A stretch of 64,000 nt of DNA from Pampinifervens sp037481935 (GTDB taxonomy: Bacteria; Aquificota; Aquificia; Aquificales; Aquificaceae): NCBI RefSeq assembly GCF_046159715.1, contig NZ_JBJXCT010000001.1:124001-188000 (forward strand), read 5' to 3'. Position numbers and translations under genes: made by a program. Under the pieces are notes generated by a model. That model worked only from the letters and a program-made list of their open reading frames with translations, did not search any database and was not told the origin of the DNA. The stretch's first letter is position 1. Each line of letters starts with the position of its first letter. This document shows positions 24,357 through 32,597 of the stretch, piece by piece.

Positions 24357-25166
24357 AGCATCCTGCACCAGAACAGGTATAAGGTGCACATTGTGGCACC
24401 TGTAGCAATACTGACCTACTTCTGAAAGATGTCTGAAGACCACATCTCTGTTTACCTGGGGTGCGTTCAGTGCCTTTTGAAGGTTGTCAAGGGCGGCAAG
24501 ATATTCCCTTCCTGCAAGGGATTCCACGGAAGCCTTTGATGTGTGGCACTTGGTGCACATGGTGTTTAGCTGCTTTGCCCTTTCAACAAAGTTATCTCCA
24601 TGCTCTCTTGCTTTTGCAACTTCACCCTGAACCAGAAAGATTCTGAGAGACTTCATGGAATCTGAGAGCTTCTTCATGTAATCTCTGGTCTTTAAATTCT
24701 GAAGCTCCACAGGGTCTTCGAGGGTTATGTTATCATACCTCGGAAAATGGTAGTAGAGCTTTACAACTGCCTGATTTTCCTGATGACACTTGTTACAGGT
24801 CTGTCCCAGCTCCCTTGATGCTCTTATTACCGCATCCACATTCTTTGACTGAACAGCCCTTATGAGGCTATCCGCCAGTGCTGGCTTGAAGTAGTCTTTC
24901 CATTCAGGTACCATTCTTGCAGATTCTTCGTAAGTTCTTTTTAGCTGGTTTGCCCATTCAAGAGCCCTTTCCCATTTGCCTTCGTTGATGTTGAGAGTGA
25001 TTCCATGAAAGGCTGTGCTCATGGTGTGCATGTTGGAAAGATACTCCATTTTTTGAGACTGGGGAGGATAGTATCTGTCCAGAGACTTTGGAGGTCTTTT
25101 CATGGTTATCTGCTGGGAAAAGGAGATTCCTGCAAGCAATGTTACCATAAGGGCTATATTTCTCAT
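24348..25166 (-). CDS. periplasmic triheme cytochrome c
   Basis: 272 residues from ATG 25166, which follows a GGAGGTGGAG site; a longer in-frame ATG at 25220 would precede the signal peptide and is rejected. The signal peptide is RNIALMVTLLAGISFSQ. Three CxxCH heme sites are visible: CNKCH, CTKCH and CYRCH. The helical regions between them (WERALEWANQLKRTYEESAR and similar) recall four-helix cytochrome c' or c-556-like folds. It is a periplasmic electron carrier or sensor of unknown partner. Confidence 0.82.
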   Translation of the reverse strand: MRNIALMVTLLAGISFSQQITMKRPPKSLDRYYPPQSQKMEYLSNMHTMSTAFHGITLNINEGKWERALEWANQLKRTYEESARMVPEWKDYFKPALADSLIRAVQSKNVDAVIRASRELGQTCNKCHQENQAVVKLYYHFPRYDNITLEDPVELQNLKTRDYMKKLSDSMKSLRIFLVQGEVAKAREHGDNFVERAKQLNTMCTKCHTSKASVESLAGREYLAALDNLQKALNAPQVNRDVVFRHLSEVGQYCYRCHNVHLIPVLVQDALK

Positions 25167-25245
25167 AGCTCCACCTCCTGAGTTTAAGCATAATTTTAGT
25201 AAGGACTCATGGGATTTCAACCTTATAAGCTTATGGCTATTCCTT

Positions 25246-25251
25246 TAAAAT
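25246..25251 (+). promoter_or_regulatory. -10 box of the MocA-like oxidoreductase gene
   Basis: TAAAAT ends 8 bases before the ATG at 25260, with no ribosome site between; a predicted leaderless start, divergent from the cytochrome gene. Confidence 0.5.
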
Positions 25252-25259
25252 TCTATACC

Positions 25260-26027
25260 ATGCATGTTCTGCTTGTGGGTCTTGGAAACATGGGAAACAA
25301 GTATTTCTGGAAGCTGGAACAGCTTGGTGAAAAGCTTGTGCTGTGTGATATAGACCCCACAAAGGAGAAAAAGCCCTACCCCTTCTATTGTCATTTTGGT
25401 GATGTTCAGGAAGAGCTCAAGTCGGTAATAGTGGCGGTCAGTCCCGAAGAACACGCAAAAATAGCGGAGAGCTTCTTGAAAAGGGGTATACCCGTTCTCC
25501 TTGAAAAACCTCCAGCCCTGAGCTCTGAGGAGTTTACAAAAATAGGAGATTATCCCTGTCTTTACATATCAGAGGTGGAGAATTATTCCGTATGTGTCAG
25601 CTTTTTGAGAAAGCCCAGGAGGTTTCTCAGAATAGAAAGGTTTGGAAGGGGAAGAGGGTATATCTCACCCCTCTGGGACCTTGCCTGGCATGACCTTTAC
25701 CTCCTTCAGAGGGTTTCTGAAGATATAAATCTGGAAGGGCTCCATGTAAAAGAAGGTGTCTGGACGCTTAGTGGCTATTTGGAGGGAGTCCCTTTCAGTC
25801 TCAGCGTGGCGTGGGAACATCCAGAGCCAAGAAGGATATGGAACATAGATGATGAGCTGATTCTTGATTTTGGTGAGGAAAAAGTCTACCAGAGGGGTGA
25901 GCTCCTGACGGAGGAAAAGAGGGACAAGCTCAGGCTCATGCTGGAGGACTTCCTGAGGGGAAGTTATGACACAAAAAGCGTGGAAAGGGCTTACAGAAAC
26001 CTAAAACTTCTTGAGAGCCTTTCTTAG
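25260..26027 (+). CDS. Gfo/Idh/MocA-like oxidoreductase
   Basis: 255 residues from ATG 25260 (MHVLLVGLGNMGNKYF); upstream in-frame starts add 17 residues without similarity. The N-terminal Rossmann fold has GLGNMG; the family EKP motif appears as VLLEKPPALSSEEF near residue 85. The C-terminal half contains HDLYLLQRVSED, the place of the catalytic His/Asp. It should be an NAD(P)-dependent dehydrogenase of a sugar or related alcohol. The substrate is unknown, and it is short for the family (usually about 330). The 3' end overlaps the FNR-like gene by 4 bases, tail to tail. Confidence 0.75.
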   Translation: MHVLLVGLGNMGNKYFWKLEQLGEKLVLCDIDPTKEKKPYPFYCHFGDVQEELKSVIVAVSPEEHAKIAESFLKRGIPVLLEKPPALSSEEFTKIGDYPCLYISEVENYSVCVSFLRKPRRFLRIERFGRGRGYISPLWDLAWHDLYLLQRVSEDINLEGLHVKEGVWTLSGYLEGVPFSLSVAWEHPEPRRIWNIDDELILDFGEEKVYQRGELLTEEKRDKLRLMLEDFLRGSYDTKSVERAYRNLKLLESLS

Positions 26028-26755
26028 TCGTATTTTTCCTTCTTTATCTTTTCTCTGTCCACCCTCAGCTCGAGGAGCATGCTGGCTATGTCTTCCACAA
26101 AGTTGGGAGGTCCACAAAGATAGTAGAGGTTAGTGGGTATGTCTTCCACTTCTTTCAATAGCATATCCGGGTTTATCCTTCCTGTGTATCCCTTCCAGTC
26201 CGGTGGATGTGACCTTGTGAGCGTGTGCACCACCTTAATGTTGGAACGCCTGTCCATTCTCTCCAGTTCTTCCCTGTATATTATTTCCTCGTAGTGGGTG
26301 TTGGAATACAGAAGCGTTGCCTTCACATGCTCAAGTCCGGCTGAGACTATGTATCTGAGAATGCACATGAGCGGAACAATACCGCTCCCCGCACCTATGA
26401 GAACTACACTTGTCCCCATCTGTGGAACCCAGATAAACTTTCCGTAGGGTCCCTTTATAAGAAACTTATCTCCCTCCCTCACGCTCTCCGTCAGATAAGC
26501 GGAAGCTCTTCCATCGGGCACCCTTTTTATGGTAAGCTCAAGTGTTTCCTTCTGCGTTGGAGGGCTTGCTATGGAGTAGGCTCTTTTGAGAAGCTGCCCC
26601 TCAAAGGGCACGTTCAGCATCACATACTGACCGGGGTAAAAGTCAAAGTCCACATGCCCTGTGTCAAAAACCAGAGTCTTTGTGGTGGGTGTTTCCTGGA
26701 TTACCCTTATCACTTCTGCGTTGAATTCTTTTATGGGCTTTTTCTCAAGATCCAT
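26024..26755 (-). CDS. ferredoxin-NAD(P)H reductase-like flavoprotein
   Basis: 243 residues with the FNR two-domain layout. The FAD site is RAYSIASPP near residue 78; the NAD(P) domain has LIGAGSGIVPLMCILRY and ends with LYYLCGPPNFVEDI. It is the bacterial FPR type, with no iron-sulfur domain, and probably exchanges electrons between NADPH and ferredoxin. Reduced ferredoxin drives the reductive TCA cycle in this lineage, so the role is plausible but inferred. It starts at the last base of lysS, so the two share a transcript. Confidence 0.82.
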   Translation of the reverse strand: MDLEKKPIKEFNAEVIRVIQETPTTKTLVFDTGHVDFDFYPGQYVMLNVPFEGQLLKRAYSIASPPTQKETLELTIKRVPDGRASAYLTESVREGDKFLIKGPYGKFIWVPQMGTSVVLIGAGSGIVPLMCILRYIVSAGLEHVKATLLYSNTHYEEIIYREELERMDRRSNIKVVHTLTRSHPPDWKGYTGRINPDMLLKEVEDIPTNLYYLCGPPNFVEDIASMLLELRVDREKIKKEKYD

Positions 26756-28458
26756 CAGGTCCTCCTGAGTGCAGGAAACAGAATTACTTCCCTTATAGAG
26801 TCCACATCCGTCAGTATCATTACAAGCCTGTCTATGCCTATTCCTTCACCTGCGGTGGGCGGCATTCCATATTCAAGGGCGGTTATAAAGTCCTCATCCA
26901 TCTGCATGGCTTCTTCGTCCCCCATCTCCTTCTCTCTCAGTTGCTCCAGAAATCTCTCCCTCTGCTCAAAGGGGTCATTGAGCTCCGTGTAGGCGTTGGC
27001 AAGTTCCTTTCCTGCCACGAAGAGCTCAAACCTTTCCACAAGGTCAGGGTCTTCTCTGTGTGTTTTGGCAAGGGGTGAAAGTATTTTGGGAAAGTCAAGC
27101 ACAAAGCAGGGTCCCCACAGCTCATCCTCCACCAGCAGGTCAAAGACCTTGTCAATGAGCTTTGCATGAGTAAGGCTTTCTGCCTTCGGCACTCCTATCT
27201 CCTTCGCCAGTTTTCTCAGCCCTTCTATATCTCTCAGAAAGAAATCCTTGTCCTTTCCTGTTTTTTCCTTCAGAAGCTCAAAGTAGCTATACCTCCTGTA
27301 AGGTGGTGTAAAGTCAAGCTCCCTGCCTCTGTAAAGCACTTTCAGGTTGCCCAGGGTGGAGAGAAGCACATGGGAAAGAAGCTTTTCCGTAAAGTCCATG
27401 AGGTCCCTGTAGTCCCAGTAGGCTGTGTAGAACTCCAGCATGGTAAATTCTGGGTTGTGGGTGGTATCCACGCCTTCGTTGCGAAAGTTTTTCCCAAGCT
27501 CGTAGACCCTGTTGAAGCCTCCCACCACAAGCCTTTTAAGATAGAGCTCAGGGGCTATCCTGAGATAGAGGTTCTGTTCAAGGTAGTTGTGGTATGTGAT
27601 AAAGGGCTTTGCGTTGGCACCGGAGGCCACATGCTGAAGCACGGGGGTTTCCACTTCAAGAAAGCCTTCTGAGTTTAAAAAGTTTCTCAGCTCCTGAACA
27701 ACCCTGCTTCTAATTAGGAATATGTTTCTTGCATCTTCGTTTGCCAGAAGGTCAAGATATCTCTGCCTGTATCGGACCTCCACATCCTTTATACCGTGCC
27801 ACTTTTCTGGCATGGGGTGCAGGCTTTTTGAGAGTATCTGGAAAGTTTCCACCTCAACGGTAAGCTCGCCCGTGTTTGTCCTGAAGAGCTTTCCCCTCAC
27901 CCCAAGTATGTCCCCCGTGTCCACAAGCTCTTCAAAGTCTCTGAAGGCTTCTTCTCCCACCACATCCTTTTTCAGGTATATCTGAATCCTTCCAGTGGCA
28001 TCTTGAAGGTGACCAAATATGGCCTTTCCCATGCTTCTGAGAGTCATCAGCCTTCCGGCAATGGCCACCTCTTCAAAGCCAGGGTCAAGGTCGTATTCAG
28101 CTTTTACGGATTCTATTTCCAGAGCATCACCATCGTAAGGAGACGAATCATAAAGACAAAGTTTGCCCTCATACCTGCCGAGCCTTCCTCTCAGCGTGTA
28201 TTCCTGCCCAACCTTCAAATCTTCCTGAGTTATGGCAAGCATTTCAACGCCTGAGAGGCTGGATAGCCTTATGAGATTACCTTCTTCAAGCTTTGAGGAC
28301 CTTTTTACCACGCCCTTCAGTGTGATTTCTTTCCCCTCAGGGTGTTTCTCATACCTTTTCCTTATATCACCTATCTGTGCGCTCACCTCAAACCTGTAAG
28401 GATATGCCTGTTTTTTTTCTCTCAGCCTGCTCAGCTTTTCAAGCCTTGACCCTTCCAT
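26755..28458 (-). CDS. lysS: class II lysyl-tRNA synthetase with extra N-terminal domain
   Basis: 567 residues against about 505 in E. coli. Class II motifs are present: motif 2 around FRNEGVDTTHNPEFTMLEFY and motif 3 in GIGIDRLVMILTD. Between the usual N-terminal segment (AYPYRFEVS) and the normal anticodon-binding domain (VAIAGRLMTLRSMGKAIFG) there are about 75 extra residues that look like another OB fold (EITLKGVVKRSSKLEEGN; YTLRGRLGRYEGKLCLYD). It charges tRNA-Lys. The start is 9 bases from TATAAT with no ribosome site. Confidence 0.93.
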   Translation of the reverse strand: MEGSRLEKLSRLREKKQAYPYRFEVSAQIGDIRKRYEKHPEGKEITLKGVVKRSSKLEEGNLIRLSSLSGVEMLAITQEDLKVGQEYTLRGRLGRYEGKLCLYDSSPYDGDALEIESVKAEYDLDPGFEEVAIAGRLMTLRSMGKAIFGHLQDATGRIQIYLKKDVVGEEAFRDFEELVDTGDILGVRGKLFRTNTGELTVEVETFQILSKSLHPMPEKWHGIKDVEVRYRQRYLDLLANEDARNIFLIRSRVVQELRNFLNSEGFLEVETPVLQHVASGANAKPFITYHNYLEQNLYLRIAPELYLKRLVVGGFNRVYELGKNFRNEGVDTTHNPEFTMLEFYTAYWDYRDLMDFTEKLLSHVLLSTLGNLKVLYRGRELDFTPPYRRYSYFELLKEKTGKDKDFFLRDIEGLRKLAKEIGVPKAESLTHAKLIDKVFDLLVEDELWGPCFVLDFPKILSPLAKTHREDPDLVERFELFVAGKELANAYTELNDPFEQRERFLEQLREKEMGDEEAMQMDEDFITALEYGMPPTAGEGIGIDRLVMILTDVDSIREVILFPALRRT

Positions 28459-28467
28459 AGAAAAAGG

Positions 28468-28491
28468 ATTATAGCACTTCTGAAGTATAAT
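28468..28491. promoter_or_regulatory. divergent -10 boxes of lysS and the deacetylase-like gene
   Basis: Minus: TATAAT at 28473-28468, 9 bases from the lysS ATG. Plus: TATAAT at 28486-28491, 7 bases from the ATG at 28499. Neither gene has room for a ribosome site, so both are predicted leaderless. Confidence 0.65.
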
Positions 28492-28498
28492 TTTCCCT

Positions 28499-29428
28499 AT
28501 GAAAACTGGGCTGGTTTATGACAGCGTCTACCTTGAGCATCATTGGAAAGGACACCCTGAAAGCAAGGACAGGCTCATAGCCATTGTCCAGGAGCTTGAA
28601 AGGAAAGGCGTTTTAAAGGAGATGGTTCATATAAACCCGAGGAGAGCGTCAGCCCAGGAAGTAGCTCTCAACCATGACCCTGCCTATGTGCAGGAGGTGG
28701 CAGACTTTTGTTCTGCGGGTGGGGGTTATCTTGACCCAGATACTTACGCAGTGCCTGCCTCCTACGAGGTTGCCCTGTTTGCGGTTGGGGGTGTTCTTGA
28801 AGGTATTGATAGGCTCATAAGGAATGAAGTGGAGGCTGTCTTCTGTGCGGTAAGGCCTCCAGGGCATCATGCAGAGCATGCAAAGGCTATGGGCTTCTGT
28901 CTCTTCAACAACATAGCGGTTGGTGCCCACTACCTTCTCCAGAAGGGCTATCAGAGAATCTTCATAGTGGACTTTGACGCCCATCATGGCAACGGCACTC
29001 AGAGAAGCTTCTACGAGGATGACAGGGTCTTCTACTTTTCTTCACACGAATACCCCTTTTACCCCGGCACCGGCTCTTCGGAAGAAAAAGGTGCTGGTAA
29101 AGGCTACGGCTTTACCCACAATGAACCCCTTCCTGCAGGTGCCGGAGATGCAGAGTTTGAGAAAATATACGGAGAAGTCTTTCCAAAGCTCTTCTATGAG
29201 TATTCACCTCAGTTCCTTCTTGTTTCCGCAGGTTACGATGCCCACAGGGAGGACCCACTCACCTATCTGAATCTTTCCACAGAAGGCTTTGGGAGGGTTA
29301 TAGAGCATCTTATTGATAACGCGAAAAGGCTTTCTGTGCCTGTGCTCTTTGCCCTTGAGGGGGGCTACAACCTGAAGGCCCTTTCTGAGTGCGTGAGCCT
29401 TACCCTGCAGAAGATGCTGGAGGCGTGA
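28499..29428 (+). CDS. histone-deacetylase-superfamily amidohydrolase
   Basis: 309 residues. The zinc site is complete: IVDFDAHHGNGTQRSFY provides Asp and His, and SAGYDAHREDPL the second Asp. The catalytic double histidine is in RPPGHHAEHAKAMGFCLFNN, and ALEGGYNL closes the pocket. Bacterial relatives include AcuC (acetyl-CoA synthetase deacetylation) and acetylpolyamine amidohydrolases. The substrate here is unknown. The following 68-residue membrane gene starts right after the stop. Confidence 0.93.
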   Translation: MKTGLVYDSVYLEHHWKGHPESKDRLIAIVQELERKGVLKEMVHINPRRASAQEVALNHDPAYVQEVADFCSAGGGYLDPDTYAVPASYEVALFAVGGVLEGIDRLIRNEVEAVFCAVRPPGHHAEHAKAMGFCLFNNIAVGAHYLLQKGYQRIFIVDFDAHHGNGTQRSFYEDDRVFYFSSHEYPFYPGTGSSEEKGAGKGYGFTHNEPLPAGAGDAEFEKIYGEVFPKLFYEYSPQFLLVSAGYDAHREDPLTYLNLSTEGFGRVIEHLIDNAKRLSVPVLFALEGGYNLKALSECVSLTLQKMLEA

Positions 29429-29635
29429 ATGCTTAAGAAGGTAAAAAACTACCTCTTTCAAGCTTTTTCCTTTATACTGGTTGCTTATGGCTTTTACCTT
29501 CTCTTTCTCTTTTTTCTTGATACCATGCTGAGGGTAAACAGACCACTCGCCTACCCTTTTTCCGTTGCCCTCACACTTTTTCTTGTTACCCTCACCCTCT
29601 TATACTGGGTCAAGAAGAAGAGACTGCCCCTGTAA
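29429..29635 (+). CDS. small two-helix membrane protein
   Basis: 68 residues with two hydrophobic helices (AFSFILVAYGFYLLFLFFL and FSVALTLFLVTLTLLYWV) and a basic C-terminal tail (KKKRLPL). The start is immediately after the deacetylase stop, which implies co-translation. The last 26 bases overlap the convergent siroheme decarboxylase gene. No family recognised. Confidence 0.6.
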   Translation: MLKKVKNYLFQAFSFILVAYGFYLLFLFFLDTMLRVNRPLAYPFSVALTLFLVTLTLLYWVKKKRLPL

Positions 29636-30626
29636 AGTCTCTGTACCAGGCGTAAAAATCTTCGGTAAAGTATATTACCCTTTTCTTCTTGAATTCTCTT
29701 GTGGAGAAAAGAACCCTGTAATCTTTTAGGGAAGCTTCATATGCTATTTTCCTTATGAGAGCCTTTACCTCTTCTCTGTCCCTTCCGTGCACCATAGAAA
29801 AGAGATTATACTTCCAGACACTGTTGGTAGTGCGTTCATAGCAGTGTGATACACCTCTGAAGCCTGCTATAAACCTTCCCACCTCCTCAACCCTTTCTTT
29901 TTCCACATTCCACACGGCCATTCCGTTGGCGGTAAAGCCAGCCTTTCTGTGGAAAAGTATGGCACCTATCCTTCTGAGAATACCTCTTTCTTTAAGGGAG
30001 CTCATAAGTTCAATAAGCTCTTCTTCTTCCATATCAAGTTTATCTGCCCATTCAAGAAAGGGTCTTTTTACAAGTGGCATATCCTCCTGAGTGACTCTTA
30101 CTAACCTAATCTCCCTATCTCCAAGTGGTTTGTAAATGAACTCCTTTTCTTCTACCTCTTCTCTTTCTTCAAGATTTTCGTAAGTTAGCCTGACTCCAAT
30201 CTTAAACATCCTGATGGTCCTAAGTATCACAAAGTCTTTCACACCACCCATCTTCGCCATAAGTTTTACAGTATCCTCAAGTCCGAGAGGAGAATCTGGG
30301 GGGACCGCCAGCGTAAACCACAGGTTGAATTCATCTTCCCTCTCGTAGTTATGGCTTACACCTGGATGGGAGTTCACGAGAGCTGCCACGTCCTCCAGTT
30401 TCTCTGCTTGGACTCTGAAGGCGACAAGGGAAGAATCGTATCCAAGCATTCTTGTGTCGTATATGGGGGATATCTGTCTGATAACTTTCTCTCGCTTCAA
30501 AGTGTTAAGCACCTCAATGACTTCTTCCTCTTTCATACCGATTTTATTTCCAACAAGCAGGAAAGGTCTGTTAGTGATTGGTATTTCCTGTTGAACCTCT
30601 TTGAGCAGGCTTTCATATGTTTTCAT
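29610..30626 (-). CDS. fused siroheme decarboxylase (AhbA-AhbB / NirDL type)
   Basis: 338 residues from MKTYESLLKEVQQEIPI; an upstream ATG adds 13 residues ahead of the promoter-proximal start and is rejected. It contains two AsnC/Lrp-like modules in tandem: the first has FLLVGNKIGMKEEEVIEVLN and GVSHNYEREDEFNLWFTLAV, the second FLEWADKLDMEEEELIELMS and GVSHCYERTTNSVWKYNLFS. These HxYER segments hold the catalytic histidines. The fused enzyme converts siroheme to didecarboxysiroheme, for heme d1 or the alternative heme b pathway; a fused NirDL of this type has been studied in Hydrogenobacter thermophilus. Confidence 0.9.
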   Translation of the reverse strand: MKTYESLLKEVQQEIPITNRPFLLVGNKIGMKEEEVIEVLNTLKREKVIRQISPIYDTRMLGYDSSLVAFRVQAEKLEDVAALVNSHPGVSHNYEREDEFNLWFTLAVPPDSPLGLEDTVKLMAKMGGVKDFVILRTIRMFKIGVRLTYENLEEREEVEEKEFIYKPLGDREIRLVRVTQEDMPLVKRPFLEWADKLDMEEEELIELMSSLKERGILRRIGAILFHRKAGFTANGMAVWNVEKERVEEVGRFIAGFRGVSHCYERTTNSVWKYNLFSMVHGRDREEVKALIRKIAYEASLKDYRVLFSTREFKKKRVIYFTEDFYAWYRDFTGAVSSS

Positions 30627-30637
30627 GTCTAATTTTA

Positions 30638-30665
30638 AATATAAACCTCTGTATGTAACTGACAA
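30638..30665 (-). promoter_or_regulatory. promoter of the siroheme decarboxylase gene
   Basis: On the minus strand: TTGTCA at 30665-30660, a 16-base spacer and TATATT at 30643-30638. The ATG (30626) is 11 bases after the -10 box, leaving a leader of about 4-5 bases and no ribosome site. Confidence 0.6.
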
Positions 30666-30701
30666 CTTACTTCTGTTTTTAGCCAGAAAAGAGAAAGGAT
30701 G

Positions 30702-30707
30702 TATAAT
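30702..30707 (+). promoter_or_regulatory. -10 box of tRNA-Val
   Basis: TATAAT ends 15 bases before the mature tRNA 5' end; the -35 is poor. Confidence 0.55.
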
Positions 30708-30722
30708 AATAATAGAGTCACC

Positions 30723-30797
30723 GGGCGATTAGCTCAGAGGTAGAGCGCCATCCTCACAAGATGGAGGTCGGAGGTTCGAGTCCTCCATCGCCCACCA
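30723..30797 (+). tRNA. tRNA-Val (anticodon CAC)
   Basis: 75 bases with encoded CCA. Acceptor GGGCGAT pairs with ATCGCCC; D arm GCTC/GAGC; anticodon stem CCATC/GATGG with loop CTCACAA, anticodon CAC at 30755-30757; T stem GGAGG/CCTCC with loop TTCGAGT. All stems are fully paired. It reads GUG valine codons. Confidence 0.96.
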
Positions 30798-30812
30798 TTT
30801 ACAAAATTTGAG

Positions 30813-30840
30813 TTGACAAAAATCATACTACTCATATTTT
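30813..30840 (+). promoter_or_regulatory. promoter of the hydrogenase operon
   Basis: TTGACA at 30813-30818, a 16-base spacer and TATTTT at 30835-30840, 33 bases before the small-subunit ATG, which also has a CTGGAGG site. It lies 16 bases after tRNA-Val. Confidence 0.7.
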
Positions 30841-30872
30841 CATACTCAACAATCTCCTCACTGGAGGCGATT

Positions 30873-31913
30873 ATGGAAACCCTCTATGACATTTACAGAA
30901 GGAGGGGCTACTCAAGAAGGGACTTTCTTAAGTCCGCCCTGTTGCTTTCCACTGCCCTTGGGTTGTCCTCATCCATGCTTACAGACGTAGTAAGGGCTCT
31001 TGAAACAAAGCCCAAGCCAGTGGTCATATGGCTTGAGTTTCAGGACTGTGCAGGATGTACCGAATCTTTTATAAGAAGCACGAGCCTTCTGCCTGCCGAT
31101 GTGCTGCTTGACTATGTATCCCTTGAATACCATGAAATCTTGATGGCACCTTCTGGTTTTTATGCAGAGGAGTCAAAGAGGGAGGCAATGGAAAAACACA
31201 GAGGCAAATATGTGCTCATAGTGGAGGGCTCTGTATCTCCAGACAGAGGAGGTGCATACTGCACCGTGGCGGGCAGGTCTAATCTGGAGCTCCTGAAAGA
31301 GGCGGCAGAGGGTGCTGGTCTCATAATCGCAGTGGGTAGCTGTGCCAGCTGGGGAGGCATACCCCATGCCTATCCCAACCCAACAGGTGCAATACCCGTC
31401 AGTGAAGCCCTGAGAGGAAGGCAGGTGGTCAATATCCCGGGCTGTCCCCCCATAGGGGATGTGATGGTCTCAGTAATAGCGGGCTATGTGCTCACAGGGA
31501 AATCTCCAGAGCTTGACAGCATGGGAAGACCAAAAACCTTTTACGGTCAGACAGTCCACGACAGATGCTACAGAAGACCCTTTTACAACGCTGGCAGGTT
31601 TGCCAGCTCCTTTGACGATGAAGGTGCTAAAAAAGGCTACTGTCTCTACAGGCTTGGTTGTAAGGGTCCTGTGACCAGAAACGCCTGTGCCACCATAAGG
31701 TGGAATGGGGGAATAAGCTTTCCCATACAATCCGGGCATCCATGCTTTGGTTGTTCAGAGCCAGACTTCTGGGACAGGGGGATGATATATACCCCTTTGT
31801 CCGTGGTAAGCGGAGGCTTTGGCCTTAAAGAAGCTCTGGCTGGCGTTGCGGTGGGGACTGCGGTGGGTGTGAGTGTGGCATACATGAACAAAAAGCTCAG
31901 GGGAGGTAAGTAA
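30873..31913 (+). CDS. [NiFe] hydrogenase small subunit (Isp type, group 1)
   Basis: 346 residues from METLYDIYRRRGYS, preceded by CTGGAGG; an earlier in-frame ATG lies on the promoter. It has a twin-arginine signal (SRRDFLKSALLLSTALG), proximal-cluster cysteines from LEFQDCAGCTES, GSCASWGG and NIPGCPPIGD, and the medial/distal cluster region with CYRRPFY, CLYRLGCKGP and SGHPCFGCSEPDFWD. A C-terminal hydrophobic anchor (ALAGVAVGTAVGVSVAY) follows. It passes electrons from H2 oxidation in the periplasm. The operon order small, Isp1, Isp2, large matches the Hyn/Isp-type enzymes of Thiocapsa. Confidence 0.95.
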   Translation: METLYDIYRRRGYSRRDFLKSALLLSTALGLSSSMLTDVVRALETKPKPVVIWLEFQDCAGCTESFIRSTSLLPADVLLDYVSLEYHEILMAPSGFYAEESKREAMEKHRGKYVLIVEGSVSPDRGGAYCTVAGRSNLELLKEAAEGAGLIIAVGSCASWGGIPHAYPNPTGAIPVSEALRGRQVVNIPGCPPIGDVMVSVIAGYVLTGKSPELDSMGRPKTFYGQTVHDRCYRRPFYNAGRFASSFDDEGAKKGYCLYRLGCKGPVTRNACATIRWNGGISFPIQSGHPCFGCSEPDFWDRGMIYTPLSVVSGGFGLKEALAGVAVGTAVGVSVAYMNKKLRGGK

Positions 31914-31914
31914 G

Positions 31915-32586
31915 ATGACCGATGTTGCCTTCTACGACTTTGTCAGAGGTCCACTTCTAAGGTTTGCCCTTTTTGTTTTCTTCCTTGGCATAGCCTACAG
32001 GTTCTTCAGGGTGCTTTTCCTTGGACTTCCTCCAGACTACGCCAAACCCAAAGGTAACCCCTACCTCATGGCTGTAAAGAAAATAGTCATAAAGCCTACC
32101 ATGGGCTGGACTTTCAATGAGATATTTTCAAGGAGGGCCATCAACTTCATAGGTGGCTTTCTCTTTCATCTTGGCTTCATAGGTCTTACCTTCTTTGTCC
32201 CAGCCCATGCTCTTTTGTGGAAAGAGATTACCGGCATACCCTTTCCAGTCCTGCCAAACATAGTCTCCGACATACTTGCCTACGCAGCCCTTGGGTCTCT
32301 CATAGCACTCACGATGCACAGAGCTTTAAACCCTGTTCTGAAGCTCCTGACAGGCAAGGACGAATACTTTGCCAACTTCCTCATAGCCATGATACTCTTC
32401 ACTGGCCTTCTTGCCACACGCTGGGCCGGGGGCGGTAGCTACATATGGCTTTTGTCCCTTCATATGTTTCTTGCAGACCTTCTTATCCTCTACATTCCCT
32501 TCAGCAGACTTTCTCACTTTGTCTACTATTTCCTCTCTGTGGGCTTTATGGGATGGAACGCAGGCAAGAGGGGCGTTTCCTTTTGA
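31915..32586 (+). CDS. Isp1-like cytochrome b (NarI/HdrE family)
   Basis: 223 residues with about five membrane helices. Histidines suited to binding two hemes are seen in FLFHLGFIGLTFFVPAH, TMHRALNPV and LSLHMFLADLLILYIPF. The family includes NarI, DsrM and HdrE. In Isp-type hydrogenase operons this protein links the small subunit to the quinone pool or to Isp2. It starts one codon after the small-subunit stop. Confidence 0.88.
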   Translation: MTDVAFYDFVRGPLLRFALFVFFLGIAYRFFRVLFLGLPPDYAKPKGNPYLMAVKKIVIKPTMGWTFNEIFSRRAINFIGGFLFHLGFIGLTFFVPAHALLWKEITGIPFPVLPNIVSDILAYAALGSLIALTMHRALNPVLKLLTGKDEYFANFLIAMILFTGLLATRWAGGGSYIWLLSLHMFLADLLILYIPFSRLSHFVYYFLSVGFMGWNAGKRGVSF

Positions 32587-32597
32587 GGAGGTGAGCC

